A DNA stretch of 7,727 nucleotides from Chloroflexota bacterium (GCA_030616195.1 JAUWXW010000070.1:1-7727); one strand, 5' to 3'. Positions 1-5,354 are shown, counted from the stretch's first letter. The notes: generated by a model not told the origin, from the letters alone. Numbers and translations are program-made.

Positions 1-2
1 CC

Positions 3-113
3 AAAGAGATCGAGGGCAAGGTCAGCGAAGTCTACGTCATCGGCGATGCAGAGAGTCCAGCCAAGGCTACTGAGGCGATTGCTGCTGGCGCCCAAGCAGG
101 CAGGAGTATCTAG
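3..113 (+). CDS. NADH:flavin oxidoreductase / dienoyl-CoA reductase-like, C-terminal end (5' truncated)
   Basis: This is the last 36 codons of a gene that enters from the left edge and ends at TAG 111-113. The peptide contains VYVIGDAESPAKATEAIAAG, followed by AQAGRSI and the stop. The V-Y-x-I-G-D motif followed by an AIAxGxxAGR helix is the conserved FAD-binding end of pyridine nucleotide-disulfide type reductase domains. It is especially like the C-terminus of the fused Old Yellow Enzyme / 2,4-dienoyl-CoA reductase (FadH-like) family, in which this domain passes electrons from NAD(P)H to a flavin barrel. The body of the protein lies outside the window, so the substrate cannot be named and other FAD-dependent NAD(P)H oxidoreductases remain possible. 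The gene converges on cysM with only 25 bases between the two stop codons. Confidence 0.7.
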   Translation, partial: KEIEGKVSEVYVIGDAESPAKATEAIAAGAQAGRSI

Positions 114-138
114 CGGTTTCCCTTACACCACAGGAAGC

Positions 139-1062
139 TTATGGAGGACATTTGGCGCATATAGAGGTGAACAACGTGGTACTCAAGTAGCGATCTCCCC
201 GATCGGGCAACATCACCACAATCGTGCCGCCATCCATGTTCTTGGCTACGCGCCAGGCGCCTGCTACTGCTGCCCCGCTTGACATTCCGAGGAAGAGACC
301 TCCCTCTGTAGCAAGCAGCCTCGTCGTTTCAAAGGCTTCATCGTCCTCAACAACGATCTTCTCATCCAACATCTCCGGGCGATAGATCTTGGGGACTATG
401 GACTCATTCATGTTTTTGAGTCCCTGTATCGTGTGCCCTATGGTGGGTTCAACTCCGACGATTCTGACCCCTGGCTTTTTCTCTTTCAAATATTTGCCGG
501 CCCCCATCAGCGTCCCCGTCGTCCCCATGCCGGCAACAAGTACATCGATTTCTCCCTTAGTCCGGGAGAAGATCTCAGGACCGGTGGTCTCATAGTGAGC
601 CAGAACATTGCTCGGGTTATCGAATTGATTGGGCATATAGTATTTCTCCGGCTCTTCGTTCACAAGTTGATGGGCTCTACTGATAGCGCCATCAGTGCCT
701 TCTTTTGCTGGGGTGAGCACAACATCACCGCCAAAGGCTTCAAGGACACGCTGTCTCTCTGCGCTGACGCATTCTGGCATGAAAAGTTTGACCCGGTAAC
801 CTTTGGCAGCTCCTATCATGGCCAGGGCAATTCCCATATTTCCTGATGTCGGTTCAACTATTATCTTGTCCGTGCTAAGTTCGCCAGATTCCTCAGCTTT
901 GCTTATCATATAGTAAGCAGGACGGTCCTTGACCGAACCCCCGAGGTTGGTTCCTTCCAGTTTCCCCAAAATGCTTACCCTCGGGTTTCCATTTGAGTTC
1001 CTCAATTCTATGAGAGGAGTATTCCCAATGGCACCCGATATACTGAATTCTCGATCTTCCAT
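139..1062 (-). CDS. cysM: PLP-dependent cysteine synthase, CysM (cysteine synthase B / O-phosphoserine sulfhydrylase-like)
   Basis: The predicted enzyme replaces the side chain of an activated serine with sulfide, or a carrier-bound thiocarboxylate, to give cysteine in the cytoplasm. Numbered from GTG 1068 (309 aa), visible landmarks are NTPL (16-19), the PLP lysine K47 in GGSVKDRP, the asparagine loop TSGNMG (74-79), QFDNPSN and HYETTGPEI (148-166), the phosphate-cup GTTGT (182-186), MSSGAA (262-267) and LPDRGDRYLS (287-296). GTTGTLMG and the segment after it (GLKNMNES) resemble Mycobacterium tuberculosis CysM more than CysK, so CysM is favoured. Length is typical and no CBS domains are present. 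ATG 1062 is chosen as start because GAGGG lies 9 bases upstream; the in-frame GTG at 1068 would leave only 3. Odd points are Met for Thr in the TSGNTG loop, Lys218 where the mycobacterial enzyme has a phosphate-binding Arg, and a terminal CAKCPP. A beta-cyanoalanine synthase or related beta-replacement enzyme is the main alternative. Confidence 0.9.
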   Translation of the reverse strand: MEDREFSISGAIGNTPLIELRNSNGNPRVSILGKLEGTNLGGSVKDRPAYYMISKAEESGELSTDKIIVEPTSGNMGIALAMIGAAKGYRVKLFMPECVSAERQRVLEAFGGDVVLTPAKEGTDGAISRAHQLVNEEPEKYYMPNQFDNPSNVLAHYETTGPEIFSRTKGEIDVLVAGMGTTGTLMGAGKYLKEKKPGVRIVGVEPTIGHTIQGLKNMNESIVPKIYRPEMLDEKIVVEDDEAFETTRLLATEGGLFLGMSSGAAVAGAWRVAKNMDGGTIVVMLPDRGDRYLSTTLFTSICAKCPP

Positions 1063-1104
1063 TTCCACAATCCCTCATGAGCCCCCTGTGCACTAGGAGG
1101 TTTC

Positions 1105-1257
1105 ATAGGTGCAAGCGTAGTTTACGACACCGAGCTTCACATATCAAGTATCGACAGTAAAACCGGCACGATGGTCGCGGGCGCCTTTTTCTGCACTGTG
1201 ATCATAGGGATCGCCGACATTCTCCGCGCACGCAGAAAACGGCGGCTCTTTCCCTGA
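1105..1257 (+). CDS. Possible 50-codon single-span membrane protein with an ATA start, or a decayed small gene
   Basis: A perfect AGGAGG (1095-1100) lies four bases before an ATA codon that opens a frame of 50 codons ending at TGA 1255-1257. The predicted peptide begins GASVVYDTELHISS. It contains a hydrophobic stretch MVAGAFFCTVIIGIADIL (residues 23-40) and ends with the basic cluster RARRKRR, the layout of a single membrane anchor with a cytoplasmic positive tail. By hand count 34 of the 49 codons after the ATA start with a purine, as in real genes. Against it, ATA is a very rare start, the spacing is short, the first ATG (1171) has no ribosome binding site, and the region also forms inverted repeats. 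A gene whose ATG mutated to ATA would explain the pattern. No family is recognised. Confidence 0.22.
   Translation: MGASVVYDTELHISSIDSKTGTMVAGAFFCTVIIGIADILRARRKRRLFP
1119..1147 (-). promoter_or_regulatory. Candidate sigma-70-type promoter for cysM
   Basis: Read on the minus strand, TTGATA (1147-1142) is followed after exactly 17 bases by TAAACT (1124-1119). The -35 matches the consensus at 5 of 6 positions and the -10 at 4 of 6. Transcription would start near 1112 and leave a leader of about 50 bases before the ATG at 1062. This is inferred from sequence only. Confidence 0.45.
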
Positions 1258-1283
1258 ACAGTCAAGAGGGATATACTGTCGAT
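1150..1283. repeat. Nested imperfect inverted repeat (about 134 bp)
   Basis: ATCGACAGTA (1150-1159) and TACTGTCGAT (1274-1283) are perfect 10-bp inverted arms. Inside them TTTTCTGC (1187-1194) and GCAGAAAA (1232-1239) are perfect 8-bp arms with nearly the same centre (about 1213 versus 1216). The stretches between the arms show weaker mirrored similarity. This could be a worn miniature transposable element or a folded RNA; no target-site duplication was seen. Confidence 0.4.
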
Positions 1284-1414
1284 GAGAGCGGATGACCACG
1301 GGCAAAGAGACGAGAATCTTGGCAGCACCGCAGAGAAATTCCAGACATCCATGTCCAAACCCCAAACAGATTCAACGGAGCGAAACGAGAGTATTTGCAT
1401 ATTCTAATTTTGCC

Positions 1415-1439
1415 TTTTGATCTTTGAATTTTGATCTTT
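1415..1439 (+). repeat. T-rich tandem direct repeat upstream of the amidohydrolase gene
   Basis: TTTTGATCTTT occurs at 1415-1425 and again at 1429-1439, separated by GAA (period 14). AATTTTG is also repeated at 1406-1412 and 1427-1433. The block ends 9 bases before the AAAGGGG ribosome binding site and is the most AT-rich stretch in the surroundings. Confidence 0.6.
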
Positions 1440-1462
1440 CTATATAGAAAGGGGTAACAAGC

Positions 1463-2398
1463 ATGATCATCGACAGTCATTGTCATCTGATTGGGGAGGG
1501 CTGGATGAACCGCAGCCTGGTCATAGGGATCGGCCGGCTGGCCAGCGCTGCCGTGGGCAAGACAACGGGGGAGTATCAGGACCCGGAAGCCCTGGTGAGC
1601 GGCATGATGCCCTTCATGTCCGATACCACCGGGGAGAAGCTGGTGGCTGTCATGGACGCCGCCGGCGTGGACAAGACCTGTATCTTCGCCGCGGACTTCG
1701 GGCTATCCACCGGTGAGCCGCAGGTCCTAATCGAAGAACAAAACCGTCTGATAGCCGAGGCGGCCAGGCGTTTTCCCGACCGCCTTATACCGTTTTTCGC
1801 CATCGATCCCCGCCGCCCCGAGGCACTGGACCTGTTCCGGCGGGGGGTGGAGGACTGGGGCATGCGGGGCCTCAAGCTTCATACCACCGCCGGCTACTAT
1901 CCCTACGACCCGGTGGCTTATCCCTTCTACCAGAAGTGCCTCGAATACGGTATTCCGGTCCTGTTCCACACCGGAAGCATATGCGCCCCCATGAAGTCCC
2001 GCTTTTCCCAGCCCATCTGCCTGGACGATGTAGCCGCCGATTTCCCCGACCTTCCCATCATAATGGCCCACGTGGCTCAAGAGATGAGGGAAGAAGCACT
2101 GATAGTTGCCCGGATGAAGACCAACATCTATTTCGATATCTCCGGGTGGCAGGCGACCTTTGTCAGCCGCCCGCGGGCCTTCTACGGCATGCTGCGCAGC
2201 GTCCTGGACGAGGTGGGTCCCTGGCGGGTCTTCTTCGGAAGCGACGGCCCCTTTCTTGACCTCACCTGTCCCCTGGACCGCTGGGTGAAGGCGCTGACCA
2301 AACCCGACCTAAGCTCCTGTCCGGAGGTCTCTTTTACGCCCCAGGAGATAGAAACCATCATGGGGAAAGCCTTTGCCAGGCTGCTGAAACTGGAATAA
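1463..2398 (+). CDS. Amidohydrolase family 2 (TIM-barrel metal-dependent hydrolase or decarboxylase)
   Basis: This is a 311-residue cytoplasmic enzyme of the Amidohydro_2 type, the family that includes ACMSD and gamma-resorcylate decarboxylases as well as hydrolases. Motifs follow the barrel order: the metal-binding HxH in DSHCHL (H6, H8), PFFAIDP (110-116), GMRGLKLHTT (133-142), VLFHTGS with H169, IMAHVAQE with H203, and FFGSDGPF with the late-strand Asp261. All metal-ligand positions expected of the family are present, so the enzyme should be active. The substrate cannot be read from sequence. The start is well supported: AAAGGGG (1448-1454) lies 8 bases before ATG 1463. A small Cys-rich gene follows in the same direction but has its own promoter, so this gene is probably transcribed alone. 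There is no signal peptide. Confidence 0.88.
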   Translation: MIIDSHCHLIGEGWMNRSLVIGIGRLASAAVGKTTGEYQDPEALVSGMMPFMSDTTGEKLVAVMDAAGVDKTCIFAADFGLSTGEPQVLIEEQNRLIAEAARRFPDRLIPFFAIDPRRPEALDLFRRGVEDWGMRGLKLHTTAGYYPYDPVAYPFYQKCLEYGIPVLFHTGSICAPMKSRFSQPICLDDVAADFPDLPIIMAHVAQEMREEALIVARMKTNIYFDISGWQATFVSRPRAFYGMLRSVLDEVGPWRVFFGSDGPFLDLTCPLDRWVKALTKPDLSSCPEVSFTPQEIETIMGKAFARLLKLE

Positions 2399-2501
2399 GC
2401 TACCGCCGCCCCGGGGGGGCTAAGTCTGGCTACGGACTCAGTGACGTGACAGCGCTCCGGACTTTTGCCAAGCAGAGGCGGGAATCAGGGGTTTTCCCCA
2501 A

Positions 2502-2530
2502 TTGACGCTACCGGGGTTATGTCATACAAT
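2502..2530 (+). promoter_or_regulatory. Strong sigma-70-type promoter of the small Cys-rich gene
   Basis: TTGACG (2502-2507), a 17-base spacer, then TACAAT (2525-2530). Each hexamer matches the consensus at 5 of 6 positions with ideal spacing. The predicted transcription start near 2537 leaves a leader of about 30 bases that carries AAGGAG (2550-2555). This is the best consensus promoter in the window. It also rules out translation from the longer open frame beginning at 2465, because that start lies upstream of the promoter. Confidence 0.7.
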
Positions 2531-2566
2531 GCAATAGGTACAACCTGGCAAGGAGTCATAGACGAG

Positions 2567-2764
2567 ATGTGCATGTTTTGCGGTGGAACGTGCGCTGGAA
2601 ATTCAGGCGCTCTTCTTGCTTTCGGAAGTCTGGCAGGGTTCAGGGCCGGCCTCGATGCTCTGGAAATAAGACCCCGAGCTGCCTCGCCCAAGGAACAGCC
2701 CAAAGCGGATACGGAAGAGGACGCCAAATCCCATCCAAAACAGCAGTCGACAGACGAGAACTGA
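2567..2764 (+). CDS. Small Cys-rich hypothetical protein (65 aa)
   Basis: I do not recognise a named family. The protein opens with MCMFCGGTCAG, giving Cys at 2, 5 and 9 (C-x2-C-x3-C). A short hydrophobic stretch follows (GALLAFGSLAGF, residues 14-25), and the tail from residue 36 is hydrophilic, rich in Lys, Glu, Asp, Pro and Gln. The N-terminal cysteines could bind a metal or form a lipid or disulfide attachment, and the hydrophobic part is barely long enough to cross a membrane. Those roles are guesses. The start ATG 2567 is favoured because a near-consensus promoter (2502-2530) and AAGGAG 11 bases upstream both point to it; the same frame is open from 2465 but that part precedes the transcript. 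It follows the amidohydrolase gene by 168 bases and appears to be an independent transcription unit. Confidence 0.6.
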   Translation: MCMFCGGTCAGNSGALLAFGSLAGFRAGLDALEIRPRAASPKEQPKADTEEDAKSHPKQQSTDEN

Positions 2765-2870
2765 CGGCCCTGATTACAGCACGCCGGCTGTAGCCCTGCC
2801 ACAGCTCAAGAAATCTACGTTTGGGTTCACCGACGCCGATCAAGCTATCGAGCATCCACCCCACCCTGAG

Positions 2871-2933
2871 ATTGCTTCGGTCGCCTCAGGTCGCCAGAGG
2901 GTCGCCTAAGGCGACACCGACCTCGCAATGACA
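2871..2933. repeat. Dispersed palindromic repeat, copy 1 (expanded centre)
   Basis: This copy begins ATTGCTTCGGTCGCC (2871-2885) and ends GACCTCGCAATGACA (2919-2933). Both ends match the copy at 5355-5390 in the same orientation. Between them GGTCGCC recurs at 2889 and 2900, and GTCGCC/GGCGAC (2901-2906 and 2910-2915) forms a 6-bp hairpin. The copy is 63 bp against 36 bp for the other, as if the central palindrome had been duplicated. Confidence 0.75.
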
Positions 2934-3048
2934 CGGGAGAGCTGACCAGATCCCTATTGTTTCTCCATCGGTATTCCAGCAAGCCACTACCTGGCCTCAT
3001 GGCCTGAGAGCCTGGCATAACGCCCAGTTGCGTTGAGTCCTCGAGTCT

Positions 3049-3558
3049 TTACATTGGCGCCGCAGCATACTGCGTAGTGCCTCTGAGGGTGACGGCCAAA
3101 CTGGGCATGTCCTGCCTGTCCCAGGTCTCCTGAAAGAGCTGGCGGCAAATTATAGACTTTATCTTCCACTGGCCATTTACCTTGACATACTCATCGTGGT
3201 AGATGCCCCCAACCCGCTGTCCCCTGTGTCCATCCTGGTCAATCAGGTAGTTGTATAGTCCCCACCTACCCTGAGCCGTGGTCTCACTGGTTATGTCAAT
3301 CTCGGGATGATGGCCGTGATGCAGGGCGAGAAGTCCTTCTGTCAGACCCATTCTGAAGAACTGTAAGGTTTCATCTACACCGTTGGTCTTGAACTCATCG
3401 TTGAAGTAACTCGTTTTTACGTCGTGAGCAAAGCAGTCTGCCATCTCATCCCACAGCTTGCCGTCTAGGCAACGGAAATACTTGTGTCTCAACCTCTTGA
3501 TAGCCTCGATATCCTCCAAAACCCTGATTCTTGCTTCCAGTTCTGCCAGGTCAGCCAT
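3049..3558 (-). CDS. SnoaL-like (NTF2-fold) domain protein
   Basis: A 169-residue single-domain protein of the SnoaL_4 / nuclear transport factor 2-like fold. Members are small cone-shaped alpha+beta barrels that act as polyketide cyclases, steroid isomerase-like enzymes, dehydratases or ring-hydroxylating dioxygenase beta-like subunits. Visible family features are an N-terminal helix (LEARIRVLEDIEAIKRL), the RHKYFRCLD segment (24-32), WDEMADCF (36-43), HHGHHPEIDI with its His cluster (80-89), GRWGLYNYL (97-105), and the end-strand GGIYHDEYVKVNGQWKI (117-133). The substrate cannot be predicted. The start is firm: AAAGGAGG lies 8 bases upstream of ATG 3558. That ribosome binding site sits inside a perfect 9-bp inverted repeat, suggesting regulated expression. 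The gene is divergent from the PPC-domain gene, 210 bases away. Confidence 0.85.
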   Translation of the reverse strand: MADLAELEARIRVLEDIEAIKRLRHKYFRCLDGKLWDEMADCFAHDVKTSYFNDEFKTNGVDETLQFFRMGLTEGLLALHHGHHPEIDITSETTAQGRWGLYNYLIDQDGHRGQRVGGIYHDEYVKVNGQWKIKSIICRQLFQETWDRQDMPSLAVTLRGTTQYAAAPM

Positions 3559-3588
3559 GATAACAACCTCCTTTATCTTTTGTTATCA
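3558..3588. promoter_or_regulatory. Operator-like perfect inverted repeat around the ribosome binding site of the SnoaL-like gene
   Basis: TGATAACAA (3558-3566) and TTGTTATCA (3580-3588) are perfect 9-bp inverted arms separated by 13 bases. Centre-to-centre distance is 22 bp, about two helical turns, which suits a dimeric repressor. The spacer carries the Shine-Dalgarno AAAGGAGG, and one arm touches the first base of the start codon. Because the predicted transcription start (near 3583) lies within the far arm, a DNA operator is more likely than an RNA hairpin. Confidence 0.55.
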
Positions 3589-3589
3589 C

Positions 3590-3598
3590 ATCATAGCA
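3590..3598 (-). promoter_or_regulatory. Extended -10 promoter of the SnoaL-like gene
   Basis: On the minus strand TGC-TATGAT (3598-3590) is an extended -10 element, 5 of 6 matches in the hexamer plus TGn. The -35 position has only a weak match (TGTGCA, 3618-3613). The expected start of transcription is near 3583, inside the inverted repeat at 3558-3588. Confidence 0.45.
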
Positions 3599-3662
3599 CG
3601 TCAAAATCAGCTTGCACAGAAGCCTATACTGGTCAACCCACCCGCTCCGCTATACAAACCTC

Positions 3663-3691
3663 TTGCCTCACCCCTGCCTGGCTGATACAAT
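3663..3691 (+). promoter_or_regulatory. Extended -10 promoter of the PPC-domain gene
   Basis: TTGCCT (3663-3668), a 17-base spacer, then TACAAT (3686-3691) preceded by TGA (3683-3685), giving an extended -10. The leader would be about 70 bases to ATG 3769. The -35 matches at 4 of 6 positions and the -10 at 5 of 6. Confidence 0.5.
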
Positions 3692-3768
3692 TTGGTCGGG
3701 ACCGGAGGGAAATCACAGCAGGCGCAGCACACCGTTTTCCCCACTATTGAAAGGCAAGGAGGCCAGCG

Positions 3769-4239
3769 ATGAAGACATGTGAAGGACGGCTCGGCCGGGT
3801 TTTCGTGATACGGCTTGAGGATGGCGACGTGGTGCCCGAATGTATTGAGCGTTTCGCCGAGGAGAACGGGGTATCTGTGGGGCATGCTATCCTGGTGGGC
3901 GGAATCGGCGACGGTGAAGTCGTGGTCGGTCCGCGACGTTCCGAGGAAAGGCCCCCGGAGCCGATGCTGCTACCCGTTGACGGGGCGCACGAGGTGGCGG
4001 GGGTGGGCGTGCTCGCCCCTGGCGAAGACGGGAGGCCAGTCCTGCACATTCACGCCGCCCTGGGGCGGTCAGGGAATACCATGACTGGGTGCCTGCGCCC
4101 TGGCGTCACCACCTGGCTGGTGGGTGAGGTCATCCTCTATGAGATCCTCGGCACCACAGCGGCGCGTCTCACAGACCAGGACAGCGGCTTCGCCCTTCTG
4201 GAACCCGGCGGCACACTTGGCGCCAGCGGTGGCAGCTAG
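3769..4239 (+). CDS. PPC-domain (DUF296) protein
   Basis: A 156-residue stand-alone PPC (plants and prokaryotes conserved) domain. In plants the domain is joined to AT-hook DNA-binding motifs; prokaryotic proteins are usually the domain alone, trimeric and of unknown function. Family signatures here are an early beta-strand RVFVIRLEDGDVV (10-22), the helix PECIERFAEENG (23-34), the GGIGDGEV turn (44-51), and LHIHAAL (92-98), whose paired His93 and His95 with a third His (perhaps His39) would form the conserved histidine site. The hydrophobic strand TTWLVGEVILYEI (114-126) closes the fold. No AT-hook or signal peptide is present. AAGGAGG lies 6 bases before ATG 3769, so the start is secure. 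The last ten or so residues are Gly/Ser-rich and probably disordered. Its divergent position beside the SnoaL-like gene might mean shared regulation, but no functional link is known. Confidence 0.85.
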   Translation: MKTCEGRLGRVFVIRLEDGDVVPECIERFAEENGVSVGHAILVGGIGDGEVVVGPRRSEERPPEPMLLPVDGAHEVAGVGVLAPGEDGRPVLHIHAALGRSGNTMTGCLRPGVTTWLVGEVILYEILGTTAARLTDQDSGFALLEPGGTLGASGGS

Positions 4240-4349
4240 TACCAGCTTGAGATTGCCTGGCCGCTGTGCCCCGGTCACTGATATGTGTGCGGAGGCGGGT
4301 GGCTTCCCCAATGCTGCGCCCCCCCGTGCAAGTGCCTTGCAGCTTAGGA

Positions 4350-4376
4350 AAACGCTCGCCGACTCAATCAGCGTTT
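4350..4376 (-). terminator. Weak hairpin at the end of the alpha/beta hydrolase gene
   Basis: AAACGCT (4350-4356) and AGCGTTT (4370-4376) form a perfect 7-bp stem with a 13-base loop. The hydrolase stop codon (4366-4364) lies in the loop. On the minus strand the stem is followed by only one extra T, making a run of four, so this is at best a weak intrinsic terminator between the two convergent genes. Confidence 0.3.
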
Positions 4377-5284
4377 ACTAGATGCTCTTTTAGGAAATCG
4401 ATTTCAAGCTCGATCGTTTCGCTAAACCCATCGCCTGTGTAGACATCGAAATGACCAACGGGCATACGGACTAGTCTGGCGTTTTCCATTCTGGCAGCAG
4501 CTCTTTCTACCGACTCTGGAGAAACAAGAGAATCCTTTTCGGCCAGAACAATCAGAGCCGGACATCTCACTCGCTTTGCCTTTGTTATCGGCCGGTAAAG
4601 AATGGCGGTAAAGAATGTCCTTGCCGGGCATTCATTTCTCCAGTCATGCCCTTCGGGTATGATCGAGAAGTAGCCAGGCTTGGCGTCCGGAGTGTTAAGG
4701 AAAGCACGAGTACCCGGGTCGCCTACCACCGGTATATAGTAGGGTCTACGTCGGGTAATTAGCCTGAACACGTCCCTCGAAGCTGCTATCCAGCTTCTTA
4801 GTAGATCCTTAGGTCTCATCCTTCCGGCGGTGGAAAAAGGATCAACGTGGGGAACCTGAGATATGATGGCGGCGATATTGGGGTCCTGCGCCGCAGTGAC
4901 TATGACGTGACCTCCACTAAAGGAAGTCCCCCACAGGGCTATCTTACCGTGGTCGATCCCGGGGAGGTTACGCACATGGACAATGGCCGCCTTCCAGTCC
5001 TGACAATGACGAGACGGATTTACCAGGTTCCTGGGCTCTCCATCACTATCTCCGAAACACCTGTAGTCAAAAACATATACCGCCATTCCTTCCTTGACAA
5101 ACCTTTCGGCATAGGCCGCTAGTCCGAAAGCCTTCTCTGCCGCAAAGCCGTGAGCCATGATCACCACAGGAGGAGATTCCACTCCTTCTGGCCGATAGAG
5201 CCAGCCAGAACACCTGGTCCCACGGCTGAAAAAGTCCGAATCAGTCCTGGTAAATCCTTCGGGCTGACTGTTGGCGTTTTCCAT
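4364..5284 (-). CDS. Alpha/beta hydrolase (YcjY / dienelactone-hydrolase-like)
   Basis: A 306-residue serine hydrolase, probably cytoplasmic. Domains follow the fold: strand and oxyanion loop VVIMAHGFAAEK (40-51), VYVFDYRCFGDSDG (69-82), nucleophile region WGTSFSGGH (118-126) with Ser121, acid region LIVLAEKDSLV with Asp251, and VGHFDVY with His278. The nucleophile elbow reads G-x-S-x-S-G-G in place of G-x-S-x-G-G, a variant I recall in this subfamily. The set of S121, D251 and H278 gives a complete triad. The natural substrate, an ester, lactone or peptide-like bond, is unknown. ATG 5284 is chosen as start because AGGAGG lies 5 bases upstream. The frame stays open for 45 more codons to 5419, but that part includes translation of the palindromic repeat at 5355-5390 and has no Shine-Dalgarno. 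It follows recD2 in the same direction, 147 bases downstream, with no clear promoter of its own. Confidence 0.88.
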   Translation of the reverse strand: MENANSQPEGFTRTDSDFFSRGTRCSGWLYRPEGVESPPVVIMAHGFAAEKAFGLAAYAERFVKEGMAVYVFDYRCFGDSDGEPRNLVNPSRHCQDWKAAIVHVRNLPGIDHGKIALWGTSFSGGHVIVTAAQDPNIAAIISQVPHVDPFSTAGRMRPKDLLRSWIAASRDVFRLITRRRPYYIPVVGDPGTRAFLNTPDAKPGYFSIIPEGHDWRNECPARTFFTAILYRPITKAKRVRCPALIVLAEKDSLVSPESVERAAARMENARLVRMPVGHFDVYTGDGFSETIELEIDFLKEHLVNAD

Positions 5285-5354
5285 CCTTGCCTCCTCTCGT
5301 CCAACCCTGGGCTGGGCTCTACTTTGCTCCCCCCATGGTGCTGAAAACAACCCT

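Larger units (their letters stand above)
1069..1462. other. Divergent intergenic region between cysM and the amidohydrolase gene
   Basis: This 394-base gap holds the cysM leader and promoter, a possible short membrane ORF with a non-standard start (1105-1257), nested inverted repeats centred near 1215, and a T-rich direct repeat next to the amidohydrolase ribosome binding site. I found no RNA gene here. No convincing -35/-10 pair for the amidohydrolase was found; TCTAAT at 1403-1408 is the best -10-like element but lacks a -35 partner. Confidence 0.6.

Noticed and set aside
433..846. A 137-codon plus-strand open frame inside cysM
   Set aside because: It is antisense to a well supported PLP enzyme and has no family features.
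1137..1400. Minus-strand open frames of 73-87 codons upstream of cysM
   Set aside because: No ribosome binding site or recognisable motif, and they overlap the nested palindrome and the cysM promoter region.
2411..2420. GC-rich CCCCGGGGGGG after the amidohydrolase stop considered as a terminator
   Set aside because: No proper loop and no T-run follows, so an intrinsic terminator is not supported.
2775..2792. TACAGC / GCTGTA hairpin just after the small Cys-rich gene
   Set aside because: A 6-bp stem with a 6-base loop but no T-run downstream; too weak to call a terminator.
2879..2915. Triplicated GGTCGCC units considered as a miniature CRISPR-like array
   Set aside because: Units are 7 bp with 3-4 bp gaps, with no spacers of CRISPR length. 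They are better explained as the expanded core of the dispersed palindrome.
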